Shown in pieces: positions 1 through 10,900 of a DNA stretch of 64,000 nucleotides (positions within the stretch are counted from its first letter, which is position 1; the number at the start of each line of letters is the position of its first letter). A model generated the notes under the pieces. That model saw only the letters and a program-made list of their open reading frames with translations, ran no database searches and was not told the origin of the DNA. Source of the stretch: Pteria penguin (taxonomy: Eukaryota > Mollusca > Bivalvia > Pterioida > Pteriidae); the NCBI GenBank assembly GCA_035048485.1, contig CM068585.1, forward strand, positions 54,059,910-54,123,909. The letters run 5' to 3'. Both the position numbers and the translations under genes were made by a program.

Positions 1-46
1 GCCCTCGGTCTTTGAGCGGATGCTTTACCGCTCAAAGACCTCGGGC
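1..46. repeat. Hairpin-forming inverted repeat at the window edge
   Basis: Two 19-base arms around an 8-base loop match at 17 of 19 positions. The left arm contains GGTCTTTGAGCGG and the right arm CCGCTCAAAGACC. It may be the end of an element that continues left of the window. No coding or tRNA function was recognised. Confidence 0.6.
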
Positions 47-1549
47 GGTCATATTTCGTCGTATTCAGTCAATAACCTTTAATTCTCTTTCCCTCAATTT
101 ATCTGAATGCTGAAAACTATAGTAATAACCTATATTGAAGTATACGTCATCGATCACCAATACAATACCAGCAAGAATACCAAAAGAAACATATATATTG
201 ATTAAGTTATATTTTTATTGTCTATGTCCTTATGTTTATTGTACATATTTTTTTTCACTGTGATGTATATATATTGTGAGTCGAGACCTATAATTGAAAG
301 TTAACTGATTGACAATACATGTAGTGTTAATTTGTCATGTATGTCGATTGGTGGTATATGTGACATTTTGGTTCTATAGTCCTTAATTGTGCAGGTGGTC
401 CAGACAAAGTTCATGTTCATTCTTAGAAGCGGTCATTCAGTCTATTGTCTGGCCGTTCAGAATGGATAATAAAAACCGACTTTAAAGGTATACCCCATTA
501 TGCAATTCATATCAGCTTTTACTCAGAAACAGCCCTACGTTCGATGAAATTAAATTCTCGGTAAAGCAATGTTTGCCCACTGTGTTCATTTATGAGTTCA
601 TTTCTTTACACTATATCTACGTATATATTGTTATCTGTCGAATCTTGCTACTTTTAAATGTCAACAGATTTCTGACTTATGTTTTAATATCTTCACATTA
701 TGCATTTTTATACATGACATCAATACTTTAAAAATAGCGCATTATGTCAATTGCTTATCACATGATGTGGGGAAATCTTTACATTATTATATAGAAAAAA
801 ATTACAACCCTTTTTACACAATTTTTTTTGCCTCCTGGCCTTTATCAAGTAAAAAAATCAAAGTACGTACAGTACTGGTAGCCGGGCTTTCAGTAACTGG
901 TCAAGTAGCAAAAGATTATATTTGAGTTAAACACAGTAGATAACAAATTTAAGGAAAGAAGAATTTACACATTTCATTTTTGAAGAACAATTCTTAAGTA
1001 ACAGTGAAATGAAGTTTATCATTGTTAACTTTGATAAAATATCTCGTGAGGCATGGCATGTACCCTTGATCATGATGAAAACCATACATACATTACTGTT
1101 TTAAAAATTACACTGCCCTTGTCATGCTTTATTCTCTTGAACATAAAATATATATCTGTCTTCTCCTATCGCTATAGAGAGCAGAGAATTATGACCTTTC
1201 TTCCTGATTGGTGTATAGTCAAACCAGCCCAAAAATAAAACGACCAACACGAAAATAGGAATAATTTTATGCTGAAGGCAATTTATTAAAATGTTAAATT
1301 ACTTGCCCTCTTACTATCTGTATCAAGTATAATTTTAACACTAGGTGAAAAAAAAAACTTTTTTGAAATCAAAGTCGATATCCATTGTCAAAATATTACA
1401 AAGTTCGGCCGGTGTAGCAAAAAAAAGGGGGGGGGGCCGTTTTGGTGTGAGCCGTTCTAGTGTGGACCTTTTTTTCTTGGGCCGTTTTGACTATAACTCT
1501 CTGGATTAATTGTTTTAGTACAATTTCACTTGCACTGACAATTCATGGC

Positions 1550-1648
1550 CATTAAACCTACTCTCAGTTTAGCAGGATATTCTATTTATCCTTAAAGAGC
1601 ATTAAACCTACTCTGTTTAGCAGGATATTCTATTGATCCTTGAAAAGT
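1550..1648. repeat. 50-bp tandem duplication
   Basis: Two adjacent units both begin CATTAAACCTACTCT and share TTTAGCAGGATATTCTATT; they start at 1550 and 1600. The second unit lacks two bases. No function inferred. Confidence 0.75.
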
Positions 1649-2399
1649 TCAACAGATCTACTATAGAAATTCAGCATACATGTACCTTGATAGTAGCCGA
1701 CGGTTCGAAGAGTAATGCATGAAAAAAAATCCAATTATCGCATTTTTTTTTTGCTCAAAATTGCAAAACTTTAGATGTTACGGAACAAATCCGAGAGAAA
1801 ACCTGAAATGATACTTGGTTTATTTGTCTCCATTCATGAACCTAGGCCTGCGACATTAGAATATAAAACTACATCTTTTTTACTAACTTACTGTGTTGCA
1901 AATGACGTCGATCTGAGAATAATGTCAGACATGCTAATCAGCACAGGGAACAATACATGTACCCGTTTTCTTTCTGCCAAGCGATAAGGCAATGAGCAAT
2001 ACACAGCGCTATACCAATGTTTATGTATGACGCTTGAATTAGAAACATGTTTCAATCGTCAAAAATAGACATAGGGAAACCCCTAACATAAGCATGTACA
2101 CAAAATATATTATACCAGTTGGCAATACCATGCCCGTCTAGATCTTAAAATATCTTAACAGTAACCATAACAAGACTAAATGAGGTTTCGTTTGTTTTTT
2201 TCATTTAGTGTAGAATCAACAAATTACATCCTCGACGCCAAGGACATATACATCTAAATTTAGATATATACGTCCCTGTCGACGCTAAACATCACGCGCC
2301 TCTCATAAATTACATTAAATATTGTATAATATTGCTGTGTATGCTACTGCAGCCGAATTACAGTAACACGCAACTGTACTGCTTCTTACATGTACCTGC

Positions 2400-2503
2400 C
2401 CATACGGCCTGTGCTATAATTAACAATAGCTGGAGTAGAAGAAGTCTCTCCAGAATGGCGGTGGTCACCTGTCTCTTCGCGCAGCGATATCAAGCGACAG
2501 CAG
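2400..2503 (+). promoter_or_regulatory. Candidate 5' noncoding exon of RNF14
   Basis: This patch has more CpG dinucleotides than its surroundings and ends in a good donor (CAG|GTAACT, exon end 2503). A splice to the acceptor at 4753-4754 would give a 5' UTR, because the ATG in this patch runs into an in-frame stop once joined. It is an inference from splice signals and base composition only. Confidence 0.25.
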
Positions 2504-2804
2504 GTAACTTCAGTCTACACGAATATACATATGTATATCTCTATTTGCAATGTTATATATAATTAATGATCCAATAACGATTCAATACGTTCTGAATATT
2601 ATAATGCTAGAAATATTACGTCAGAGATTATGTTTTGAAGCGCAAGAACACACTGAGTGAGAAAGAGGGCTTTAGAACTTATAATTAGACTGCCTCGTTT
2701 TGAGAATCGTGCTCGGCGGATATAGCCTTGGCTTATGCTTATGTACTTCTCTCTGGAGGACTTCAAAATCTGTATACTTTACATCATTATTTTTGATGAT
2801 AACA

Positions 2805-2868
2805 ATGACGATGATGATGATGATGATTACTACTACTGCTACTACTATTACTACTACTACTACCCGCA
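2805..2868. repeat. Trinucleotide microsatellite (GAT)n-(TAC)n
   Basis: An imperfect run of GAT passes into an imperfect run of TAC/TACTAC. Overlapping open frames on both strands encode only Asp, Tyr, Thr or Ile/Val runs and come from the repeat. Confidence 0.85.
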
Positions 2869-3377
2869 TACTTATTTGGTATTAGATATACCGGAAAAAA
2901 TCAGTAAGATTAAAGGTATCGTAACCGCTTTTGACAACGACAAATAATAACAATAATAATGTCTTACAACATGATCAGTCCTCTAGTGAATTAACGTTTC
3001 GTCTTGCGGCCCTGAAATCAACAGTGAAATATTCCAACTGATTGTTGCGGTCATTATCGGATTATAGAAACCATTATAAGTTTTAAAACTTAGATGACAA
3101 TTATCACTGAGTGCTTTAAACGTTTGAACGGATATTGAAAGTATGGAATCGGATTGGTGCGAAATTTTGACATTGATTACCATCACAAGAAATTTAGAAC
3201 TGGATTGTGTAATCGGTTGGCTGTAATTTAAAGGTGCCACGCGTGGAGAAATTTACTAGAAAATTACAGGTAACCAAGTACTGAATCGAATGTGTTATCT
3301 CTTCTTTACAAAGAGATTGTAAATTGACACAGACAGTTAACAGCTTTACATCTGTATTAAGTACTGTATCAGTATTA

Positions 3378-3837
3378 CTGTCCGCGCCAGTCACTTTGTA
3401 AATCGAAAAATCTTGATTTTCACTTATTTATCTTTAAAATAGTTTTACATAATTAATATCAATCGACAGATCTTGTTTAGTCGTAACTTTTGGTGTATGT
3501 TATATGTTTCTACGAAGAAGCATTCGTATTTTATAGGGAAAAAATCATTTTAGATAGGGCGTTTTCTTTGTTAATTTTGACGTGACGTCGCCGATGTTTA
3601 ACATTGAGTCTATGGGAAACTTGGCGACGTCACGTCAAAATTTAACATGGAAATCGCCCTATCTAAAATTGATTTTTTCTATAAAATATGAACACTTCTT
3701 CATACAAACATATAGCATACACTAAAAGTTACGACTAAACAAGATCTGTCGAATGGTTTTGCCTTTTTGAAATTATTCTGAAGATGAGTAACTGAAAATC
3801 CAGATTTTCCAGTTTCCAGAGTGAGTGGCGCGGACAG
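3378..3837. mobile_element. 460-bp foldback MITE, copy 1 (TA-target type)
   Basis: Almost the whole element is one imperfect palindrome with ~210-base arms around a ~30-base centre. Its ends are CTGTCCGCGCC and GGCGCGGACAG. A copy of the same 460-bp length lies at 38418-38877 in the opposite orientation and is flanked by TA on both sides, as in Tc1/mariner-type insertions; here the right TA appears mutated to TC. There is no open frame, so it is non-autonomous. Confidence 0.85.
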
Positions 3838-4754
3838 TCAGTACTGGAAATTAGCTTATTCTTGAGCAAAAGTTATCCAAAACTGTGTTTTGTGCAATTT
3901 CTTCAAAACACCTGGACTGTACTCAGTTTGTATTTTACTCAGCCTAATATATTGAAAGTCTAATATGGATAACTCAGACTCAATGGGCTTGTGTAGGGCA
4001 GTTCAAGATAAGCAGAGTTTTGTTAAGGGATGTATTTTAGTATATGAAGAAATCAAAATTGTGACTAAAATCTGTTTGATTTCACTGGAAATTCAAGTTA
4101 TGGGTACACAAGTTATTGGTATTCATGTAAACAAGAGTCACCATAAACCAGAGACATTGACTACTTTCATGTTACTATTTTGAAAGTAGTCTATGTCTCT
4201 GCCATAAAGAGCTGATTTCACAACTGTTGATATTTTAGGAAAAAGTAGTCATTGCTTACAAATACTATAAATTTGAATATACTAGTAAACAAATATGCAA
4301 TTTTAATCAATTAATGATTAAAGTAGAGTCCAGGTTTTTTTGGAAAAACTGCACAAAAACAGTGGGAAGAACACCCAAAATCATAGTGGGAATCCAAGGG
4401 GAAAGTTATCTATGCTCATTCAGACCTTTGTAAAATACACAGTGTATTGTGTAATTTACACCTGTATATGGCCCACTGTGGCAGGTGGAAACATTACGAA
4501 AAACCTGGACTGTACTGTATCTGAACACTTTTGTATTTATTCAAATATAACTACAACACAAATAATTTATTCAGGATGATATTACACAAGAATACAGGTT
4601 ATTCCAATGTTTCTAATATAAGAATATTGGAATGACTCTGAAAACACTACTTGTGGCAATGAATCTAAATCCAGTTTTCTTGAAAATACCAGTATTACTG
4701 CTGCGACCATTATCTGTGCTGCATATATCAATATTTCCTTTCTACTTTCTTTAG

Positions 4755-4805
4755 TTGAGGGTAAAGGAGCATCCTAGAGATTTAGGGTAGAGGAGTGTTC
4801 TGGTG
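4755..4805 (+). promoter_or_regulatory. RNF14: RNF14 5' UTR part of the first coding exon
   Basis: A pyrimidine-rich tract ending CTTTCTTTAG forms a credible acceptor at 4753-4754, directly upstream of the start codon at 4806. This suggests that a noncoding exon lies further upstream. Confidence 0.5.
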
Positions 4806-4983
4806 ATGACAGAAGATAAAGAAGAACAAGAAAATGAGTTACTCGCCCTTGCTAGTATTTACGATGAGAATGTCATTTCCGTTTCTCAAGAACCGGGTGA
4901 ATGCGGAGGTCAGTTTTTAGCATGTCTTCATCTCCCAGAAAACTTTAGGGTTGCTGTTGTTCAGGATCACAAGGCAGAAGAAG
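4806..4983 (+). CDS. RNF14: RNF14 coding exon 1 (start of RWD domain)
   Basis: Encodes residues 1-59 plus one base. It contains the RWD signature 'ELLALASIYD' and ends at AAG|GTGAGA (phase 1). An in-frame GTG just upstream is not needed as a start. Confidence 0.95.
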
Positions 4984-7900
4984 GTGAGAGAGAAATTAAC
5001 ATACTGATCAAGATTTTATACGCTGACCTTGTAATATTATTACCAATAGCAAAAGCTCTACATAGTTGTGTTTAGCTCTACATAGTTGTGTTAAGTCATT
5101 TATTCAAGGTTAAGACTCAGTGGTCTTCTTTTTCTTTATTCATTTTTCAAAGATGCCTGTACCTTTTCATTTGGGATTTTTTGTCCCATAAGCATAATGC
5201 TAAAAAATCAATATTTGGGAAAACTTTTGACAAATTTAAGGAAAAGTCCATGAAATTTCCATTGGGAAGAGTCCTTACAATGGATCTGATTTAAATAACA
5301 AAAAAACCCTCTGAGACCACAGTATACCTTTAGGATACTGGAATATCTATTTTGAAACTTGATTCAATGCTTTGCACAATTTGAGTTTTGTTAATTGTTT
5401 TGCCCTACTGTGAGATTCTTTCACTTATATGGTAGTGGCATCTGAGTTCTGAATGGTGGTGGCATTTGAGTTTTGAATGGTGGCATCTGAGTTCTGGGTG
5501 GTGGTGTCATCTGAGTTCTGAGTGGTGGTAGCATCTGAGTTCTGAGTGGGTAGTGGCATCTGAGTTCTGAGTGGTGGCATCTGAGTTCTTCTGAGTGGTG
5601 GTGGCATCTGAGTTTGGAGTCATGGCATCTGGGTTCTGAGTGGTGGTGGCATCTGAGTTCTGAGTGGTGAGTCTGGTGACATCTGGGTTCTGAGTGGTGG
5701 TGGCATCTGAGTTCTGAGTGGTGGTGGCATTTAAGTTTTGAGTGGTGGCATCTGAGTTCTAAGTGGTTGTGGCACTTGAGTTCTCAGTGGTTGTGGCTCT
5801 TGAGTTCTGAGTGGTAGTAGCACCTGAATTCTGAGTGGTGACTTCTGAGTGGTTGTGGCACTTGAGTTCTTAGTGGTAATGGCACCTGAATTCTGAGTGG
5901 TGGTGGCATCTGAGTTCTGAGATAAATTGCGGTAATCAGATAAGTAATCAAGTTGCGCAGTTGTTGCAAATGAATGCATATGTTTGAAGTCATTCAGGAG
6001 CTTAGGTGTTTTCAGTGTCAAATAGTTGTGTTTTGACCTTGACCAAAATACATCATTAAAATGCATAAAGTTTTGGATTTCGTCTCGAGAATTTTCATTT
6101 GGTTTCATGTGGAAATTTTCAAATTTAAATTGAAAAAACCCAATTTTCCTCATTTTCTTCAATTTTTGAAATACATTGTAGAGAGTATTGATTATTAATT
6201 GTACAATAAAGACGTTAATACATAAACATTCAAGCTGTATGTTTTGCTTTTAATTTTACAGGACAGACAAATAACATAGAATACAGTGAAGTTGGCTATC
6301 TACCTCCAATCATCCTTAATTTTCAACTTCCTGTCGACTATCCTTCGAAAAATGCACCAGAATTTACGCTAACCTGTAAATGGCTTAATCGCAAACAGGT
6401 AATTTACAAACAATGACACTAAGACTGCTGAGATATGAATCATCCCAAAGAAGGGTATTAATTGCACTAACTCTTTTAGGATATGAATCCTACTAAAGGA
6501 TAGCACTAACTCTGTTAGGATATGAATCCTACCAAAGAATAGCACTAACTCTGTTAGGATATGAATCCTACCAAAGAATAGCACTAACTCTGTTAGGATA
6601 TGAATCCTACCAAAGAATAGCACTAACTCTGTTAGGATACGAATCCTACCAAAGAATAGCACTAACTCTGTTAGGATATGAATCCTACCAAAGAATAGCA
6701 CTAACTCTGTTAGGATATGAATCCTACCAAAGAATAGCACTAACTGTTAGGATATGAATCCTACCAAAGAATAGCACTAACTCTGCAAGGATATGAATCC
6801 TACCAAAGAATAGCACTAACTCTGCAAGGATATGAATCCTAACAAAGAATAGCACTAACTCTGCAAGGATATGAATCCTACCAAAGAATAGCACTAACTC
6901 TGTTAGGATATGAATCCTACCAAAGAATAGCACTAACTCTGTTAGGATATGAATCCTACCAAAGAATAGCACTAACTCTGTTAGGATATGAATCCTACCA
7001 AAGAATAGCACTAACTCTGTTAGGATATGAATCCTACCAAAGAATAGCACTAACTCTGCAAGGATATGAATCCTACCAAAGAATAGCACTAACTCTGCAA
7101 GGATATGAATCCTAACAAAGAATAGCACTAACTCTGCAAGGATATGAATCCTACCAAAGAATAGCACTAACTCTGTTAGGATATGAATCCTACCAAAGAA
7201 TAGCACTAACTCTGTTAGGATATGAATCCTACCAAAGAATAGCACTAACTCTGTTAGGATATGAATCCTACCAAAGAATAGCACTAACTCTGTTAGGATA
7301 TGAATCCTACCAAAGAATAGCACTAACTCTGTTAGGATATGAATCCTACCAAAGGATAGCACTAACTCTTTTAGGATATGAATCCTACCAAAGGATAGCA
7401 CTAACTCTGTTAGGATATGAATCCTACCAAAGAATAGCACTAACTCTGTTAGGATATGAATCCTACCAAAGAATAGCACTAACTCTGTTAGGATATGAAT
7501 CCTACCAAAGGATAGCACTAACTCTGTTAGGATATGAATCCTACCAAAGAATAGCACTAATGCTCTCTTAGGATATGAATCCTACCAAAGAATAGCACTA
7601 ATGCTCTCTTAGGATATGAATCCTACCAAAGAATAGCACTAACTCTGTTAGGATATGAATCCTACCAAAAGATAGCACTAACTCTGTTAGGATATGAATC
7701 CTACCAAAGAATAGCACTAACTCTGTTAGGATATGAATCCTACCAAAGAATAGCACTAACTCTGTTAGGATATGAATCCTACCAAAGAATAGCACTAACT
7801 CTGTTAGGATATGAATCCTACCAAAGAATAGCACTAACACTCTCTTAGGATATGAATCCTACCAAAGAATAGCAATAACTCTTTTAGGATATGAATCCTA

Positions 7901-10900
7901 CCAAAGAATAGCACTAACTCTGCAAGGATATGAATCCTACCAAAGAATAGCACTAACTCTGCAAGGATATGAATCCTAACAAAGAATAGCACTAACTCTG
8001 CAAGGATATGAATCCTAACAAAGAATAGCACTAACTCTGTTAGGATATGAATCCTACCAAAGAATAGCACTAAATCTGTTAGGATATGAATCCTACCAAA
8101 GAATAGCACTAACTCTGTTAGGATATGAATCCTACCAAAGAATAGCACTAACTCTGTTAGGATATGAATCCTACCAAAGAATAGCACTAACTCTGCAAGG
8201 ATATGAATCCTACCAAAGAATAGCACTAACTCTGCAAGGATATGAATCCTACCAAAGAATAGCACTAACTCTGTTAGGATATGAATCCTACCAAAGAATA
8301 GCACTAACTCTGTTAGGATATGAATCCTACCAAAGAATAGCACTAACTCTGTTAGGATATGAATCCTACCAAAGAATAACACTAACTCTGTTAGGATATG
8401 AATCCTACCAAAGAATAGCACTAACTCTGTTAGGATATGAATCCTACCAAAGAATAGCACTAACTCTGTTAGGATATGAATCCTACCAAAGAATAGCACT
8501 AACGCTCTCTTAGGATATGAATCCTACCAAAGAATAGCAATAACTCTTTTAGGATATGAATCCTACCAAAGAATAGCACTAACTCTGTTAGGATATGAAT
8601 CCTACCAAAGAATAGCACTAACTCTGTTAGGATATGAATCCTACCAAAGAATAGCACTAACTCTGTTAGGATATGAATCCTACCAAAGAATAGCACTAAC
8701 TCTGCAAGGATATGAATCCTACCAAAGAATAGCACTAACTATGCAAGTATATGAATCCTACCAAAGGATAGCACTAACTCTGTTAGGATATGAATCCTAC
8801 CAAAGAATAGCACTAACTCTGTTAGGATATGAATCCTACCAAAGAATAGCACTAACGTTCTGTCAGGATATGAATCCTACCAAAGGATAGCACTAACTCT
8901 GTTAGGATATGAATCCTACCAAAGAATAGCACTAACTCTGCAAGGATATGAATCCTAACAAAGAATAGCACTAACTCTGCAAGGATATGAATCCTACCAA
9001 AGAATAGCACTAACTCTGTTAGGATATGAATCCTACCAAAGAATAGCACTAACTCTGTTAGGATATGAATCCTACCAAAGAATAGCACTAACGCTGTCTT
9101 AGGATATGAATCCTACCAAAGAATAGCACTAACTCTGTTAGGATATGAATCCTACCAAAGAATAGCACTAACGTTCTGTTAGGATATGAATCCTACCAAA
9201 GAATAGCACTAACTCTTTTAGGATATGAATCCTACCAAAGGATAGCACTAACTCTGTTAGGATATGAATCCTACCAAAGAATAGCACTAACTCTGCTAGG
9301 ATACAAATCCTACCAAAGAATAGCACTAACTCTGCTAGGATATGAATCCTACCAAAGAATAGCACTAACTCTGTTAGGATATGAATTCTGCCAAAGGATA
9401 GCACTAACTCTGTTAGGATATGAATCCTACCAAAGGATAGCACTAACTCTGTTAGGATATGAATCCTACCAAAGAATAGCACTAACTCTGTTAGGATATG
9501 AATCCTACCAAAGAACAGCACTAACTCTGTTAGGATATGAATCCTACCAAAGAATAGCACTAACTCTATTAGGATATGAATCCTACCAAAGAACAGCACT
9601 AACTCTGTTAGGATATGAATCCTACCAAAGAATAGCACTAACTCAGCTAGGATATGAATCCTACCAAAGAATAGCACTAACTCTGTTAGGATATGAATCC
9701 TACCAAAGAGTAGCACTAACTCTGTTAGGTTGATTGATTGATTGTGTTTCGTTTAATGTCACACCACGAGTATTTCACGTATATGGTGATGGCATCTGCC
9801 TGATGCGGGGCATACAAATTTTGACCTTAAAGTTTGCAATGGACCCACCCGAAGCAGTGAGGGATCTTTAACGTGCCATGCATACCACGACACAGGGCCT
9901 CGGTTTTTACTGTCTCATCTGAAAGACAGGACACTGGCATGACTGGGACTCGAACCACTAGGCCACGCCGGCTTATAACTCTGTTAGGATATGAATCCTA
10001 CCAAAGAATAGCGCTAACTTGAACAACACCAGACTTTGTAAACATACAGTGTATATTACCCAGCCTTAAACAACTTCCTTTTTCATCAGTTATTAAGCCG
10101 GTGTGGCCTAGTGGGTAAGGTGCTCGGCTCATGATCGAGAGGTCGCGGGTTCGACTCCCGTCCGGGGCACACCGGTGTTCTGTCTTTCGGATGAGACAGT
10201 AAAAACCGAGGTCCCGTGTCACGGTAGGCGTGGCACGTAAAAGATCCCTCACTGCTTCGGGTGGGTCCGTTGCAAAGGTCTAAATTTGTATGCAATGCAT
10301 CAGGCAGATGCCGTCACCATATACGTGAAATAATGGTGGAGTGACGTAAAACAATAATCAATCAATCAATCAATCATCAGTTATTGTTTACCAGTAGTAA
10401 CTTTTCTGGATCTTCAACCCATTGTGCCAATAATTTCTACTGTGGTATCTATTATTAATATATACTTATAAGTTATACATTCTAATGCATTCTGTTTGTA
10501 ACATGCAATCTCATTGGCTGTCCGATTTAAAAACTGCAAAGGTATTCACGAAACCCCTGCAGTTTTTCATATGACGTCACGATACCCTGCAGTTTCTGAT
10601 TTGTGATGTCACGATACTCTACAATTTTTGATATGACTGTGTTTAGCGACTTGGCTTAGAAAACCATAACCCTGAGCTTCTAGTTGTAATTATTTTTGTC
10701 AAATGCATTAGAATGGGGTTACCATGCTTGTGTTTTACAAAAGCTGACAGGGTATCGAAATTGAGTTTCACTTCGAGGCGTTAGCTGAGCTGTGAAATGG
10801 AAATTTCTGACAGGGTATTCGCTGATACCCTGTCAGTTTTTGTAAAACCCTCACATGGTAACCCCTAAGTATCAAGTGTTTAATTTATTACTCATATCTT

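Larger units (their letters stand above)
47..4754. other. Upstream/intergenic region, no coding gene recognised
   Basis: AT-rich sequence with only short open frames that show no recognisable domain. It contains a 50-bp tandem duplication, a trinucleotide microsatellite, a 460-bp palindromic MITE and one CpG-richer patch near 2400-2503 that could be a noncoding first exon of RNF14. The rest shows nothing I can name. Confidence 0.6.

Noticed and set aside
2672..2947. Open frames of Asp/Tyr, Ile/Val or Thr runs on both strands
   Set aside because: Products of the GAT/TAC microsatellite.
5425..6162. Thr/Asn/Ser-rich - strand open frames
   Set aside because: Encoded by the 24-bp minisatellite in RNF14 intron 1.
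6369..9716. Long - strand open frames encoding a 13-residue repeat (LVLFFGRIHILTE)
   Set aside because: They come from a 39-base satellite whose length is a multiple of three. They are antisense to RNF14, lie in its intron and have no start or end context.
6413..9729. Regular short repeats resembling a CRISPR array
   Set aside because: Units are contiguous with no unique spacers, and the window is eukaryotic.
9998..10295. Frames containing 'GRESNPRPLDHEPS'-like peptide
   Set aside because: This peptide is the translated antisense of the SINE tRNA-like head; it is a common artefact in SINE-bearing genomes.
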